Part shown: positions 9,301-18,588 of the stretch, piece after piece
Layout: each line of letters begins with the position of its first letter
How positions within the stretch are numbered: position 1 is the first letter of the stretch
Translations under genes and position numbers: made by a program
Assembly: GCF_900155475.1 (NCBI RefSeq)
Contig: NZ_FXAM01000001.1
Location: forward strand, 3,048,881-3,112,880
Length of the DNA stretch: 64,000 bases
Source: Methylomagnum ishizawai
GTDB taxonomy: Bacteria; Pseudomonadota; Gammaproteobacteria; Methylococcales; Methylococcaceae
Reading direction: 5' to 3'
The notes under the pieces: generated by a model
What the model was told of the DNA's origin: nothing
Databases searched by the model: none
The model's input: only the letters and a program-made list of their open reading frames with translations

Positions 9301-9836
9301 GGGTGTTATTCTGCTCGTTTGGATGTGTTATCGACTATTTCCGGTGAACACGCGCCGCATGGACCCGGAATCCCGCGCCATGTTATCGCAGCCTCCGCAT
9401 CGCGCGTCGATAGGAAATATCACTGACTTTGGCGGCCTATCCGCCTTCTTTACCGGGAAAACATCCCTCCGCAGGTCCGGCGTCCGCCCCGGTAAGGGAT
9501 CAAGGCCGCGAGGCCACATCGCCGGACTCCATGCCAGGCCGGAATCGTGGCATCTTTGTCTGTAAGCCGACACACCATCACGCTTCAACAGCATCCACCG
9601 TAAAGTCGAAAACGCTTGATCTATCAATGCCCCACCCCGTCAACGGCATGGATGGCACCGAATGTGCTTGAACCTCGGCAACAATCCCACCGATATCGCT
9701 TGGAAAGCCACCCGCGCTGGCCACCCCGCCCCGACAACCCCTCGTTGACCCCAGGATAGACCCGCTGGATTCACCCAGCTTCCCGCGCTTGCCAAAAGCC
9801 GGGCTGGATTAAACCCATAAGACATGAGTAAGAGCT
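9301..9836 (+). other. Intergenic region of 536 bp without recognisable gene
   Basis: This gap separates the divergent GMC oxidoreductase and protoglobin genes, so both promoters must lie in it. Short open frames exist on both strands, but none has a family motif, a good ribosome site or codon use like its neighbours. A small perfect palindrome, TTGAT-CT-ATCAA, lies at 9616-9627. Nothing else is evident. Confidence 0.5.
9616..9627. promoter_or_regulatory. Inverted repeat with FNR-like half-sites
   Basis: TTGAT and ATCAA are the half-sites of CRP/FNR-type regulators, but they are 2 bases apart here instead of the usual 4, so this is not a standard FNR box. It lies about 210 bases before the protoglobin start. 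It could be chance or a site for another dimeric regulator. Confidence 0.2.
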
Positions 9837-10397
9837 ATGCAAAATTTGAATTATTCCGAACTGACCCAATACGCGAAAGCGCTGGCGAATTTCACCCCGG
9901 AACAGGAGCGCGTGGTCATGGAAGCGGGTGCCTTGCTGAAACCCCATTTGGTCGAAGTCACCGAATCCTTCTACGACAAACTGCTGGCCATCCCGGAAAC
10001 CCGTAGATTCCTGCAAGGGCGTACCGAACGCCTCAAAAACACCCATTTGTCCTGGCTGGATAAAATATTTACCGGACCTTATGACAATGAATATACCGCC
10101 TATATGTACATGGTGGGCGTCATCCATGTCCGGGTGGATTTGCCGGTGGAATTCATGGCGGCGGGGATGACTTTGATCGCGGACGCCATCTCCACCAAGC
10201 TGAACGCCCTCTACGGCGGCGACCATCGCCAATCCCGCGACACCATGGCGGCGATCAATGGGGTCTTGGGGTATTCCCTCATCGTGATGCAAAAATCCTA
10301 TCAATCCTCGATGGAGGAACAATTGCAGAAGTTCTTGAAAATCACCGGCATCACCCGTGCGCTGTATCAAAACATGGCCCTGGCTTATAAAGGTTGA
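9837..10397 (+). CDS. Single-domain protoglobin (heme gas-binding protein)
   Basis: 186 residues made up almost entirely of the protoglobin / globin-coupled-sensor fold. Family marks include FYDKLLAIPETRRFL, the HLSWLDKIFTGPYDNEY stretch and YMVGVIHVRVDLPVEF, whose His is the likely proximal heme ligand. The end of the protein is a helix with no GGDEF, kinase or methyl-accepting domain attached. Such proteins bind O2, NO or CO. Here it could scavenge or detoxify NO, store O2, or sense gas through a separate partner. It has its own long upstream region and appears to be transcribed alone. Confidence 0.88.
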   Translation: MQNLNYSELTQYAKALANFTPEQERVVMEAGALLKPHLVEVTESFYDKLLAIPETRRFLQGRTERLKNTHLSWLDKIFTGPYDNEYTAYMYMVGVIHVRVDLPVEFMAAGMTLIADAISTKLNALYGGDHRQSRDTMAAINGVLGYSLIVMQKSYQSSMEEQLQKFLKITGITRALYQNMALAYKG

Positions 10398-10490
10398 CCG
10401 GGCGGGATCGCCCCGCCCATCCCGTTTCCCCCTGTCCCCGCGCCGGGGGCTGGGTTATAGTGCGCGGCCCTTCCCTGACGCCGCCCGACC

Positions 10491-11501
10491 GTGCCCGCCG
10501 ATTCCCACCCGAAAATTCTGTACCGCATCGCGTGGTTGGCCTTGGCGCTGGCCGTCGGCCCCGCCCAAGCCACCGCCCCAGCGGGCGGCGCGACGCCCAC
10601 GACCGGCGGGGTGGACCTGGATGCCGGGCCAATCCAAGCCGCAGGGCTGGTGGTCGAGCCACTGCGGGCCGTGGCCTTCCAGCCGGAAACCACCGCCTAT
10701 GGCAAGGTACTGGATATCCAGCCCTTGCTGGAACTCCGGGTTCGCCACCGGGCGGCGCGGGCCGAGGCCGAAGTCGCCGCCGCCGCGCTGGAACTGGCCC
10801 AGCGCAACCGCGAGCGCCTGGGCACCTTGCACCGGGAGGACATCGTCGCCGAGCGCGAGTTGATCCACGCCGAGGCGCAATGGCAATCCGACCGCGCCAA
10901 AGCCGGGGCCGCCCGCCGCCTGTTGGACGAAATCCGCCACCAAGCCGAGCAAGCCTGGGGGGCCGCCGTGGCGCGGCTGGCTCTGGACGAGGGTTCGGCG
11001 CTGTTCGACGAGTTGTTGAGCCACCGCCGGGTATTGCTCCTGGTCGCCCTGCCGCAGGGCTACGCCTTGCCGCAGCGGGAAACGCCGCTGTTCATCGCCA
11101 AGGACGCTGAGCGGGCCCAGGCGGTGCGGGCCGAAGCCATCGCCCCCGCCACCCAGACCGATGACTTGGTGCAGGGCGAGACTTGGTTCTACCACGCCGC
11201 CGAGCCGGGTTTGCGGTCGGGGATGCGGGTCCAGGTCTGGGCCCCCTTGGCCGGCACCCGACTCAACGGGGTGGCGCTTCCGCTAGCGGCGGTGGTGTGG
11301 CAGGGCGGGAAACCTTGGGTTTATCGCCAGACCGGGCCGGGCCATTTTGGCCGGGTGGAAGTCGCGGGCTACCGGGACTATGGCGGGGCGTGGTTCGTCG
11401 AGCGGGGCTTCGCGGCGGGCGACAAAATCGTCGTGACCGGGGCGCAGACCTTGCTATCGGAGGAATTCCGCAGCGGCATCCCGGACGAGGACGACGACTG
11501 A
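10491..11501 (+). CDS. RND efflux periplasmic adaptor (membrane fusion) protein
   Basis: 336 residues with a GTG start and a signal peptide (about 1-27, hydrophobic LALALAVGPAQA). A central helical hairpin (about 75-165, rich in Ala, Glu and Arg) and a C-terminal beta domain (about 235-330, with AVVWQGGKPWVYRQTG and FAAGDKIVVTGAQTLL) fit the adaptor that links an RND pump to an outer membrane channel. It lies 15 bases before the pump gene. The flanking lipoyl half-motifs usually seen on either side of the hairpin are hard to find, so the fold may be reduced. No outer-membrane factor gene is in the window. Confidence 0.78.
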   Translation: MPADSHPKILYRIAWLALALAVGPAQATAPAGGATPTTGGVDLDAGPIQAAGLVVEPLRAVAFQPETTAYGKVLDIQPLLELRVRHRAARAEAEVAAAALELAQRNRERLGTLHREDIVAERELIHAEAQWQSDRAKAGAARRLLDEIRHQAEQAWGAAVARLALDEGSALFDELLSHRRVLLLVALPQGYALPQRETPLFIAKDAERAQAVRAEAIAPATQTDDLVQGETWFYHAAEPGLRSGMRVQVWAPLAGTRLNGVALPLAAVVWQGGKPWVYRQTGPGHFGRVEVAGYRDYGGAWFVERGFAAGDKIVVTGAQTLLSEEFRSGIPDEDDD

Positions 11502-11516
11502 GGCCCGGCCCACGAG

Positions 11517-14500
11517 ATGCTCTCCGCCATCGTCCGCTTTTCCGTGCATCGGCGCGGGCTGGTGCTGGCCCTGGCCCTGGTGTTGCTGGCCTATGGCGGC
11601 TTCGTCCTCAACCGGGCCGGGCTGGATATCTTCCCGGAATTCTCCGCCCCCCGCGTGGTGGTCCAGACCGAAACCCCCGGACTCACCGCCGAACAGACCG
11701 AAACCCTGGTCACCCAGCGTATCGAAAAGCATCTGGCCGGGTTGATCGGCCTCGAAACCCTGCACTCCGAATCCATCCAAGGCTTGTCCGTGGTCACGGC
11801 CATCTTCCAAGATGGCAGCGATATCTATCGCGACCGGCAGTGGGTGGGCGAACGCCTCGCCGCCCTGGCCGGGGAATTGCCCATCGGCACCGGGCCGCCG
11901 GTGGCCGTGCCGCTATCGTCGTCCTCGGCCACGGTGTTGACCCTCGGCCTCAAATCCAAAACCCACAGCCTGACGGAATTGCGCGACCTGGTGGACTGGA
12001 CCCTGGCTCCCAGGCTGCTGGCGGTGCCGGGCGTGGCCGATGTCAACGTGTTCGGTGGCGAAGTCCGCCAATTGCAAATCCAGCCCGACCCCGACCAGTT
12101 ACGCCGTTTCGGCCTGGGCATCGAAGATGTCGCGCTCGCGGCGCGGCAGGCCACCGGCATGCCCGGCGCGGGCTTCGTCGAGAACGGCAACCAGCGCATC
12201 GCCCTGGCCGTGACCGGATTGCCCAGTGACGCCACCGCGCTCGGGCAGGTGGTCTTGGCCCGCAAGGACGGCGGCAACCTGACCCTGGCCGATGTCGCCA
12301 GCGTCAAAACCGCCGCCAAGCCGCCCATCGGTGCCGCCGCCATCGACGGCGAACCCGCCATCGTCCTCATGATCATCGGCCAGTACGGGGCCAACACCCT
12401 GAGCGTGTCGCGGAACGTGGAAAGCGTACTGGCGGCTGTCGCCCCGCTGCTCGCCCGGCAAGGAATCGATTTCCACCCCAAGCTGTTCCGGCCGGCGGAT
12501 TACATCGAACGCTCGTTAAGCAACCTGTCCGGGCATCTGCTAATCGGCGGGGCGCTGGTGGTCCTGGTGCTGTACGCCTTTTTGTTCGATGCCCGCACCG
12601 CCTTCATTTCCGCCGTGGCGATCCCGCTGTCCTTGCTCGCCGCCGTGGTGCTGCTGCTGGCCCTGGGCGTGAACCTCAACATCATGGTGCTGGGCGGGCT
12701 GGCCATCGCCCTGGGCGAGGTGGTGGACGACGCCATCATCGACACCGAGAACATCTTCCGCCGCCTCCGCGAAAACCGCCTGCGCAACCCGCCCAAACCC
12801 GCCTTCCGGGTGGTCTACGCCGCGTCGATGGAAGTGCGGGGTTCGGTGGTCTATGCCAGTTTCATCGTGGCCTTGGTGTTCCTGCCGCTGCTGAGTTTGG
12901 GCGGCGTGGCGGGACGGCTGTTCGCGCCCCTGGGCTATGCCTATATCCTCGCCATCTTGATGTCGCTGCTGACGGCACTCACGGTGACGCCCGCACTGTG
13001 CTATTCCCTGTTGGAACACCGCGCCGGGGGCGGCCATCCGCCCTTGATCGGCTGGCTACAACCGCGCTACGGCGCTTTGCTCGGCGGGGTGGCGCGGCAT
13101 CCGGCCTGGGCTTTATGGGGAGGCTTGGCGGTGTGTGGGCTGGCTTTGGCGCTGTTGCCGACGCTGAGCGGCGAATTCCTGCCCGAGTTGCGCGAAGGCC
13201 ATTACATCGTCCACACCGCTAGCCTGCCGGGCACCGCGCTTACCGAATCCCTGCGCATCGGCGGGCAACTGCGGCGGCAGTTCGCCGAATTGCCGGAAGT
13301 GGTGTCGGTCTCGCAATGGGCTGGGCGGGCCGAACGCGGGGCCGATACCTATGGCAGCCATTACAGCGAATACGAAGTCCATCTGAAGCCCTTGTCCGGC
13401 AGTGAACAAGGCGCGGTGCTGGAGCGGCTGCGGCGGATATTGAAGAATTTCCCCGGCATCCTGTTCGAGGCCAACACCTTCCTCGCCGAGCGGGTGGACG
13501 AGACCATTTCCGGCTATACCTCGCCCGTGGTGGTGAACCTATACGGCCACGACCTGGACCCACTGGACGCAGCGGCCCGCCGCCTCGCCGCCCTAATCCA
13601 AACCTTGCCCGGTGCCACCGACGTGCAGGTGCGTTCGCCGCCCGGCACGCCGATGCTGCAAGTCCGCCTGGACCGGGACAAGTTGGCCGCCCATGGCCTG
13701 CGTCCCTTGGACGCCGCCGACGCCGTGCAGACGGCCATGCAGGGCCGGACAGTCGGCAGCTATTACCTGGACCACCGAGCCTACGACGTGAGCGTCATCC
13801 TGCCACCGGAGGCGCGGGCGCGGGTCGAAAGCGTGGCACGCATCCCCTTGCGCAATCCCGAGGGCGTGCTGGTGGAATTGGGACAGGTCGCCGATATCCG
13901 GCAGGTCGGCGGGCGCTACAACATCCTGCACCGGGGCGGACAGCGGGTACAGACCGTGACCGCCCAGGTCGAAGGCCGCGACGTGGTATCGTTCATGGAG
14001 GAATTGCGGGCGAAAGTCTTGGGTGATTTGGACCTGCCGCCGGAGATTTACCCGGAATTCACCGGGGCCGCCATCGAGCAGGCCCAGGCGCGGGACGAAC
14101 TGGTGTTGCATGCGTTGTTGGCGGGCGTGGGCGTGTTGCTGCTGATCCAGGCTGCCCTCGGGAGTGTGCGGCTGATGCTGCTGACCCTCGCCAACCTACC
14201 GTTCTCGCTGGCGGGCGGGGTGGCGGCGGCGCTGTGGGCGGGCGGCACCTTGTCGGTGGGGTCGATGGTGGGTTTTGTCACCTTGTTCGGGATCACGGTG
14301 CGGAACGCCATCATGCTGATTTCGCATTACCGGCATCTGGTGGAGGTGGAAGGCCATCCCTGGACTACCGCCACCGCCATTTTGGGCGCGCAGGAACGCC
14401 TGCCCTCGATCCTGATGACGGCCCTGGTCACGGCCCTCGCCATGTTGCCCATCGCGGTGAACAGCGATAATCCGGGGCGCGAGATCATGGGGCCGATGGC

Positions 14501-14618
14501 GGCGGTGATTATCGGCGGGCTGGCGTCCTCGACGGTGTTGAATCTGGTGTTGTTGCCGGCGGTGTTGGCGAGGTTCGGGCGGTTCGGGGAGGCGGGGAGC
14601 GGGCGGCGGCGTGTGTAA
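11517..14618 (+). CDS. RND efflux pump inner-membrane permease (CzcA/CusA-like)
   Basis: 1033 residues, the usual length. It has the typical N-terminal helix followed by DIFPEFSAPRVVVQTE, two large periplasmic loops and twelve predicted membrane helices. In helix 4 the segment GEVVDDAIIDTENIFRR has the acidic residues that relay protons in the heavy-metal (HME) branch. The pump takes substrate from the periplasm or outer membrane leaflet and expels it using the proton gradient. The HME-type motif suggests metal ions, but the substrate is not certain. It forms a two-gene operon with the adaptor upstream. Confidence 0.92.
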   Translation: MLSAIVRFSVHRRGLVLALALVLLAYGGFVLNRAGLDIFPEFSAPRVVVQTETPGLTAEQTETLVTQRIEKHLAGLIGLETLHSESIQGLSVVTAIFQDGSDIYRDRQWVGERLAALAGELPIGTGPPVAVPLSSSSATVLTLGLKSKTHSLTELRDLVDWTLAPRLLAVPGVADVNVFGGEVRQLQIQPDPDQLRRFGLGIEDVALAARQATGMPGAGFVENGNQRIALAVTGLPSDATALGQVVLARKDGGNLTLADVASVKTAAKPPIGAAAIDGEPAIVLMIIGQYGANTLSVSRNVESVLAAVAPLLARQGIDFHPKLFRPADYIERSLSNLSGHLLIGGALVVLVLYAFLFDARTAFISAVAIPLSLLAAVVLLLALGVNLNIMVLGGLAIALGEVVDDAIIDTENIFRRLRENRLRNPPKPAFRVVYAASMEVRGSVVYASFIVALVFLPLLSLGGVAGRLFAPLGYAYILAILMSLLTALTVTPALCYSLLEHRAGGGHPPLIGWLQPRYGALLGGVARHPAWALWGGLAVCGLALALLPTLSGEFLPELREGHYIVHTASLPGTALTESLRIGGQLRRQFAELPEVVSVSQWAGRAERGADTYGSHYSEYEVHLKPLSGSEQGAVLERLRRILKNFPGILFEANTFLAERVDETISGYTSPVVVNLYGHDLDPLDAAARRLAALIQTLPGATDVQVRSPPGTPMLQVRLDRDKLAAHGLRPLDAADAVQTAMQGRTVGSYYLDHRAYDVSVILPPEARARVESVARIPLRNPEGVLVELGQVADIRQVGGRYNILHRGGQRVQTVTAQVEGRDVVSFMEELRAKVLGDLDLPPEIYPEFTGAAIEQAQARDELVLHALLAGVGVLLLIQAALGSVRLMLLTLANLPFSLAGGVAAALWAGGTLSVGSMVGFVTLFGITVRNAIMLISHYRHLVEVEGHPWTTATAILGAQERLPSILMTALVTALAMLPIAVNSDNPGREIMGPMAAVIIGGLASSTVLNLVLLPAVLARFGRFGEAGSGRRRV

Positions 14619-14761
14619 AATGGCGGATAGTGGATGGTTTTGCGAATATGGGAAGCAACAGCAAAGCTGTTATCACCGCATCGCCATCACAACGGAGATG
14701 GAAATCCTATTCCGTGAAACAAGGCAACCCATAACCCAATATCAAATAATAAAACCTCATC

Positions 14762-15670
14762 ATGTCAATCCCCGACTTCCAATCCATCATGTTGCCCCTT
14801 CTAAAACTCGCGGAAGACGGGCAAGAACACGCCAACAAAGAAGCCAAGGAAAAACTGGCGCTGCATTTTTCCCTATCGGAAGCAGAACGGGAAGAGCTCT
14901 TACCCAGCGGGCGACAAACCACTTTTGATAACCGGGTAGCCTGGGCGCGTTCTTACTTGAAGATGGCTTTATTATTAGAAGTGCCGCGCCGTGGCTTTTT
15001 CCGTATCACACAACGTGGCAAAAGCGTCATCCAAAAAAATCCAGAGAAAATAAATATAAAATTCCTTGAGCAGTTCCCGGAATTCAGCGCTTTTAAAACA
15101 CCCGACAAGCCGAATATTAAAGAAGCACTCATTGAACAACCATCAGAAACACAAACCCCCGAAGAAACCTTGGATGCCGCGCATATCAAGCTCAAACAAA
15201 CCCTTGCCGAGGAATTGATCCAAACCATCAAAGCATGTAGTCCGGCATTCTTTGAAAAACTGGTGGTCGATCTGCTTGTCAGGATGGGCTATGGCGGTAC
15301 CCGCAAAGATGCCGGGAAAGCGGTGGGTAAATCCGGTGACGGTGGGATTGATGGAATTATCAAGGAAGACCGTTTAGGGCTAGATGCGATATATATTCAA
15401 GCCAAAAAATGGGAAGGCACTGTAGGACGCCCCGAAATTCAAAAGTTTGCGGGCGCGTTGATGGGACATGGCGCTCATAAAGGGGTTTTCATTACAACAT
15501 CCAATTTTAGTAAGGAAGCTATCGACTTCGCTTCCAGCGTCAATTTGAAAATCGTCCTGATCGATGGACAAACCCTAGCCACACTCATGATCGACCACAA
15601 TGTCGGAGTATCGCCAATCGTCTCTTATGAGATCAAAAAGCTCGATCTCGATTATTTCATCGAAGCCTAA
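14762..15670 (+). CDS. mrr: Mrr-type restriction endonuclease
   Basis: 302 residues. An N-terminal winged-helix Mrr_N domain (about 1-90) is followed by a Glu/Pro/Thr linker. The C-terminal Mrr_cat PD-(D/E)xK nuclease (about 150-290) shows GDGGIDGII and then YIQAKKW, the Asp and Gln-x-Lys catalytic residues. Mrr enzymes cut DNA with foreign methylation. The gene is clearly poorer in G+C than its neighbours and uses more AAA and TTT codons, which suggests recent acquisition. No methyltransferase is adjacent, as expected for a type IV enzyme. The ATG at 14762 opens the recognised domain directly. Confidence 0.88.
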   Translation: MSIPDFQSIMLPLLKLAEDGQEHANKEAKEKLALHFSLSEAEREELLPSGRQTTFDNRVAWARSYLKMALLLEVPRRGFFRITQRGKSVIQKNPEKINIKFLEQFPEFSAFKTPDKPNIKEALIEQPSETQTPEETLDAAHIKLKQTLAEELIQTIKACSPAFFEKLVVDLLVRMGYGGTRKDAGKAVGKSGDGGIDGIIKEDRLGLDAIYIQAKKWEGTVGRPEIQKFAGALMGHGAHKGVFITTSNFSKEAIDFASSVNLKIVLIDGQTLATLMIDHNVGVSPIVSYEIKKLDLDYFIEA

Positions 15671-15691
15671 TCCACACCGGAAATCAGCGAT

Positions 15692-18469
15692 ATGACGACC
15701 GCCCCCCACTACCTCATCGGCATCGACCTAGGCACCACCCACACCGTGGCCGCCTACGCGGAGCTGGCCCACGGCACCGCCCACAAGCTCGAACTCTTCC
15801 CCATCGAACAATCCATCAAGCCCGGCCAAGTCGCCGCCCGCCCGCTGCTGCCCTCGGCCCGCTACCACGCCGCGCCCGCCGAACTGTCGGACACCGACAC
15901 CGCCCTGCCCTGGCCCCCCACCGAACCCCCCCAAGACCACCGCCCCGTGGTCGGCGAACTGGCGCGGCTCTTGGGAGCCAAAAGCCGCGGCCGCCTCATC
16001 ATGAGCGCCAAAAGCTGGCTCTCCCACGCCGGGGCCGACCGCACCGCCGCCATCCTGCCCTGGGGCGCACCGGAAGACGTGCCCAAGATTTCCCCGGTGG
16101 ACGCCAGCGCCAGCTATCTGCGCCATGTGCGTTCGGCCTGGAACGCCCAACACCCCGAAGCCCCCTTGGAACGGCAAGACCTGGTCGTCACCGTCCCCGC
16201 CTCCTTCGACGAAGCCGCCCGCGCCCTGACCCTGGAAGCCGCCCGGCTGGCGGGACTCCCCAAACTGCGCCTGCTCGAAGAACCCCAGGCCGTCTGCTAC
16301 GACTGGCTGTGGCAACACCGCAAGACCCTGCAAAAGGAACTCGACGGCGTGCGGCTGCTGCTGGTCTGCGACGTGGGCGGCGGCACCACCGACCTGACCC
16401 TCATCAAGGTCGAACCCGGCGCGGACGAACCCAAACTGACCCGTATCGCGGTCGGCAACCATCTCATGCTAGGCGGCGACAACATCGACCTGACCCTCGC
16501 CCATCTCGCCGAACAGCGGATGCTGGGCGGCGATAAACGCCTGTCCTCCGCCGAGCTCTCGCAACTGGTGGAGCAATGCCGCCTCGCCAAGGAACGCCTC
16601 CTGGCCGACGTCGCCCCCGACACCGCCACCGTCACCCTGCTCGGCGCGGGTTCCCGTTTGATCGGCGCGGCGCGTTCGGTCGAACTCGACCGCGACGAAG
16701 TCCACCGCATGGTGCTGGACGGTTTTTTCCCCCGTGTGGGACTGCACGAACATCCCGACCGCAAGCGCAGCGGCGTGGTGGAATTCGGCCTGCCCTATGC
16801 TGCCGACCCCGCCATCAGCAAGCACCTCGCCGCCTTCCTCAGCCAGCACCGGACCACGGCGGCGGAAGCCCTCGGTTCCAACAGCGAAACGCCGGTGCCC
16901 GACGCCCTGTTGCTGAATGGCGGCGTGTTCCGTAGCCCGGTCATCGTGCGGCGCATCGTCGAGCAAATGGCTGAATGGGGCGGCCAAGCGCCCAAAGTCC
17001 TACGCAATGAGCGGCCCGACCAAGCCGTGGCCTATGGCGCGGTGGCTTACGGTTTAGCCCGGCGCGGCCACGCCATCCAGCGCATCGGCGGCGGCTCGGC
17101 CCGGAGCTATTTCTTGTTGGTGGATACCGGCGCGGACCAAGCCCAGCGCGGCGTGTGCATCCTGCCGCGCGGCACCGAGGAAGGCCGCGAAGTGGTGTTG
17201 GCCGAGCGCACCTTCTCGTTGCGGCTAGGCCAGCCGGTGCGGTTCCATCTGGCCTCGTCATCCGGGGATATGCGCTACCAGCCGGGCGAATTGGCCGAGA
17301 TCGACGAGGAACGCTTCCAGAACCTGCCGCCACTGGCCGTGGCCTTCGACCGCGACAGCGCCCAGGGCGGCCAGGAACAAGCCGTCCGCATCGCCGCCGC
17401 GCTGACCGAAATCGGCACCCTCGACCTGCAATGCGTGGCGGTGGACGACCCCGAAAAGCGCTGGAACATCGAATTCCAATTGCGCCGGGGCGCGGCCCAG
17501 CCAGTATTGGAAGCCCGCCGCCATCCGCGCTTGGACGAGGCTTTGGAAAAAATCCGGCTGGTGTTCGGCAAGAAGACCAAGACCGCCGATCCCAAGGCCA
17601 TCAAGGGCTTGCGCAGCGAACTGGAAAAAAGCCTGGGCGGGCGCGGCGATTGGGAGACACCTTTGCTGCGGGAATTGTTCGGTGCCCTGCTGGAAGGCTT
17701 GCCGCACCGCCGCCGCAGCGCCGACCACGAGCGGGTCTGGCTCAGCCTGGTGGGCTATTGCCTGCGGCCCGGCTTCGGCTATCCGCTGGACGATTGGCGG
17801 GTGGAACAGGTGTTCGCCGTCTACGGGCAGGGCTTGCAGTTCGTCAACGAGCCGCAGAATTGGGCCGAATGGTGGACCCTGTGGCGGCGCATCGCGGGCG
17901 GCCTGGACGCGGCGGCGCAGACTGCGGTGTTCCACGACCTGGCCGAGATCATCAACCCGGACACCGCCAAGCGCGGCAACAACGTCACCCTGGCGAAAAA
18001 GCGCGGCTACGAGGACATGGTGCGGCTGGCGGCGGTGTTGGAACGCCTGCCCGCTGCGAACAAGGCCGAACTCGGCGGCTGGCTGCTGCACCGGCTGGAA
18101 AAATCCAGCGAACCCATGGAAAGCTGGTGGGCCTTGGGCCGCATCGGAGCCCGCGTGCCTTTCCACGGCAGCGCCCACAACGTGGTGCCGGTGGCGACGG
18201 TGGAGCGTTGGCTGGAAACGGTCATGGGGCGGGATTTCAGGAAGGAGCCGCATCCCGGCTTCGCCGCCGCGCTCTTGGGCCGGATGAGCGGCGACCGCGA
18301 GCGCGATCTGGAACCCGCCACCCGGCACCGGCTGATCGACAAACTCCGCGCCGCCAAGGCACCGGAATCCTGGATTTCGATGGTGTCCGAGGTGAAGGAA
18401 TTGACCGAGGCCGACGAGCAGCGGATTTTCGGCGAAGCCTTGCCACCCGGTTTGAAGCTGATCGGCTAG
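15692..18469 (+). CDS. Large Hsp70-family (DnaK-like) protein
   Basis: 925 residues, longer than DnaK (about 640). The actin-like ATPase domain fills the first 420 or so residues, with phosphate 1 motif GIDLGTTHTVA (10-20), phosphate 2 motif VCDVGGGTTDLTLI and the adenosine motif LLNGGVFRSP. The rest does not look like the DnaK peptide-binding domain. The last 300 residues are helical and resemble the C-terminal domain (DUF3731-like) of bacterial Hsp70 variants of unknown role. No DnaJ or GrpE gene is adjacent. It follows mrr by 21 bases but differs strongly in base composition, so a functional link is doubtful. Confidence 0.85.
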   Translation: MTTAPHYLIGIDLGTTHTVAAYAELAHGTAHKLELFPIEQSIKPGQVAARPLLPSARYHAAPAELSDTDTALPWPPTEPPQDHRPVVGELARLLGAKSRGRLIMSAKSWLSHAGADRTAAILPWGAPEDVPKISPVDASASYLRHVRSAWNAQHPEAPLERQDLVVTVPASFDEAARALTLEAARLAGLPKLRLLEEPQAVCYDWLWQHRKTLQKELDGVRLLLVCDVGGGTTDLTLIKVEPGADEPKLTRIAVGNHLMLGGDNIDLTLAHLAEQRMLGGDKRLSSAELSQLVEQCRLAKERLLADVAPDTATVTLLGAGSRLIGAARSVELDRDEVHRMVLDGFFPRVGLHEHPDRKRSGVVEFGLPYAADPAISKHLAAFLSQHRTTAAEALGSNSETPVPDALLLNGGVFRSPVIVRRIVEQMAEWGGQAPKVLRNERPDQAVAYGAVAYGLARRGHAIQRIGGGSARSYFLLVDTGADQAQRGVCILPRGTEEGREVVLAERTFSLRLGQPVRFHLASSSGDMRYQPGELAEIDEERFQNLPPLAVAFDRDSAQGGQEQAVRIAAALTEIGTLDLQCVAVDDPEKRWNIEFQLRRGAAQPVLEARRHPRLDEALEKIRLVFGKKTKTADPKAIKGLRSELEKSLGGRGDWETPLLRELFGALLEGLPHRRRSADHERVWLSLVGYCLRPGFGYPLDDWRVEQVFAVYGQGLQFVNEPQNWAEWWTLWRRIAGGLDAAAQTAVFHDLAEIINPDTAKRGNNVTLAKKRGYEDMVRLAAVLERLPAANKAELGGWLLHRLEKSSEPMESWWALGRIGARVPFHGSAHNVVPVATVERWLETVMGRDFRKEPHPGFAAALLGRMSGDRERDLEPATRHRLIDKLRAAKAPESWISMVSEVKELTEADEQRIFGEALPPGLKLIG

Positions 18470-18485
18470 GGCATTTTCATATTTT

Positions 18486-18522
18486 CCGTAGGGTGGGCAC
18501 GGAATACGTGTCCACCCTACGG
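18486..18522. repeat. REP-like palindromic element
   Basis: Two 16-base arms (18486-18501 and 18507-18522, CCGTAGGGTGG(G/A)CACG) pair with a single mismatch around the loop GAATA. The element lies just after the Hsp70 stop. Elements of this GTAGGGTGGGCAC type occur in many copies in other bacterial genomes. Only one copy is in this window. Confidence 0.6.
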
Positions 18523-18537
18523 AATCCGATCGCCCAC

Positions 18538-18567
18538 AAAAAACGCCCGCGGTTTCCCGGCGGGCGT
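18538..18567 (-). terminator. Rho-independent terminator of the amidohydrolase gene
   Basis: Read on the minus strand, ACGCCCGC pairs with GCGGGCGT across a 9-base loop, and six T residues follow. It lies 21 bases after the stop codon of the minus-strand amidohydrolase. Confidence 0.8.
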
Positions 18568-18588
18568 CGCGTTCCGGTCGGGGCCGGA

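Noticed and set aside
9328-9627. Minus-strand 99-codon frame in the gap before the protoglobin
   Set aside because: No motif, no ribosome site, composition unlike neighbours. Kept as intergenic.
15692-18469. Hsp70-like gene considered as part of a defence system with mrr
   Set aside because: Composition differs strongly from mrr, and such large Hsp70 variants also occur without nuclease genes. Only the short distance supports a link.
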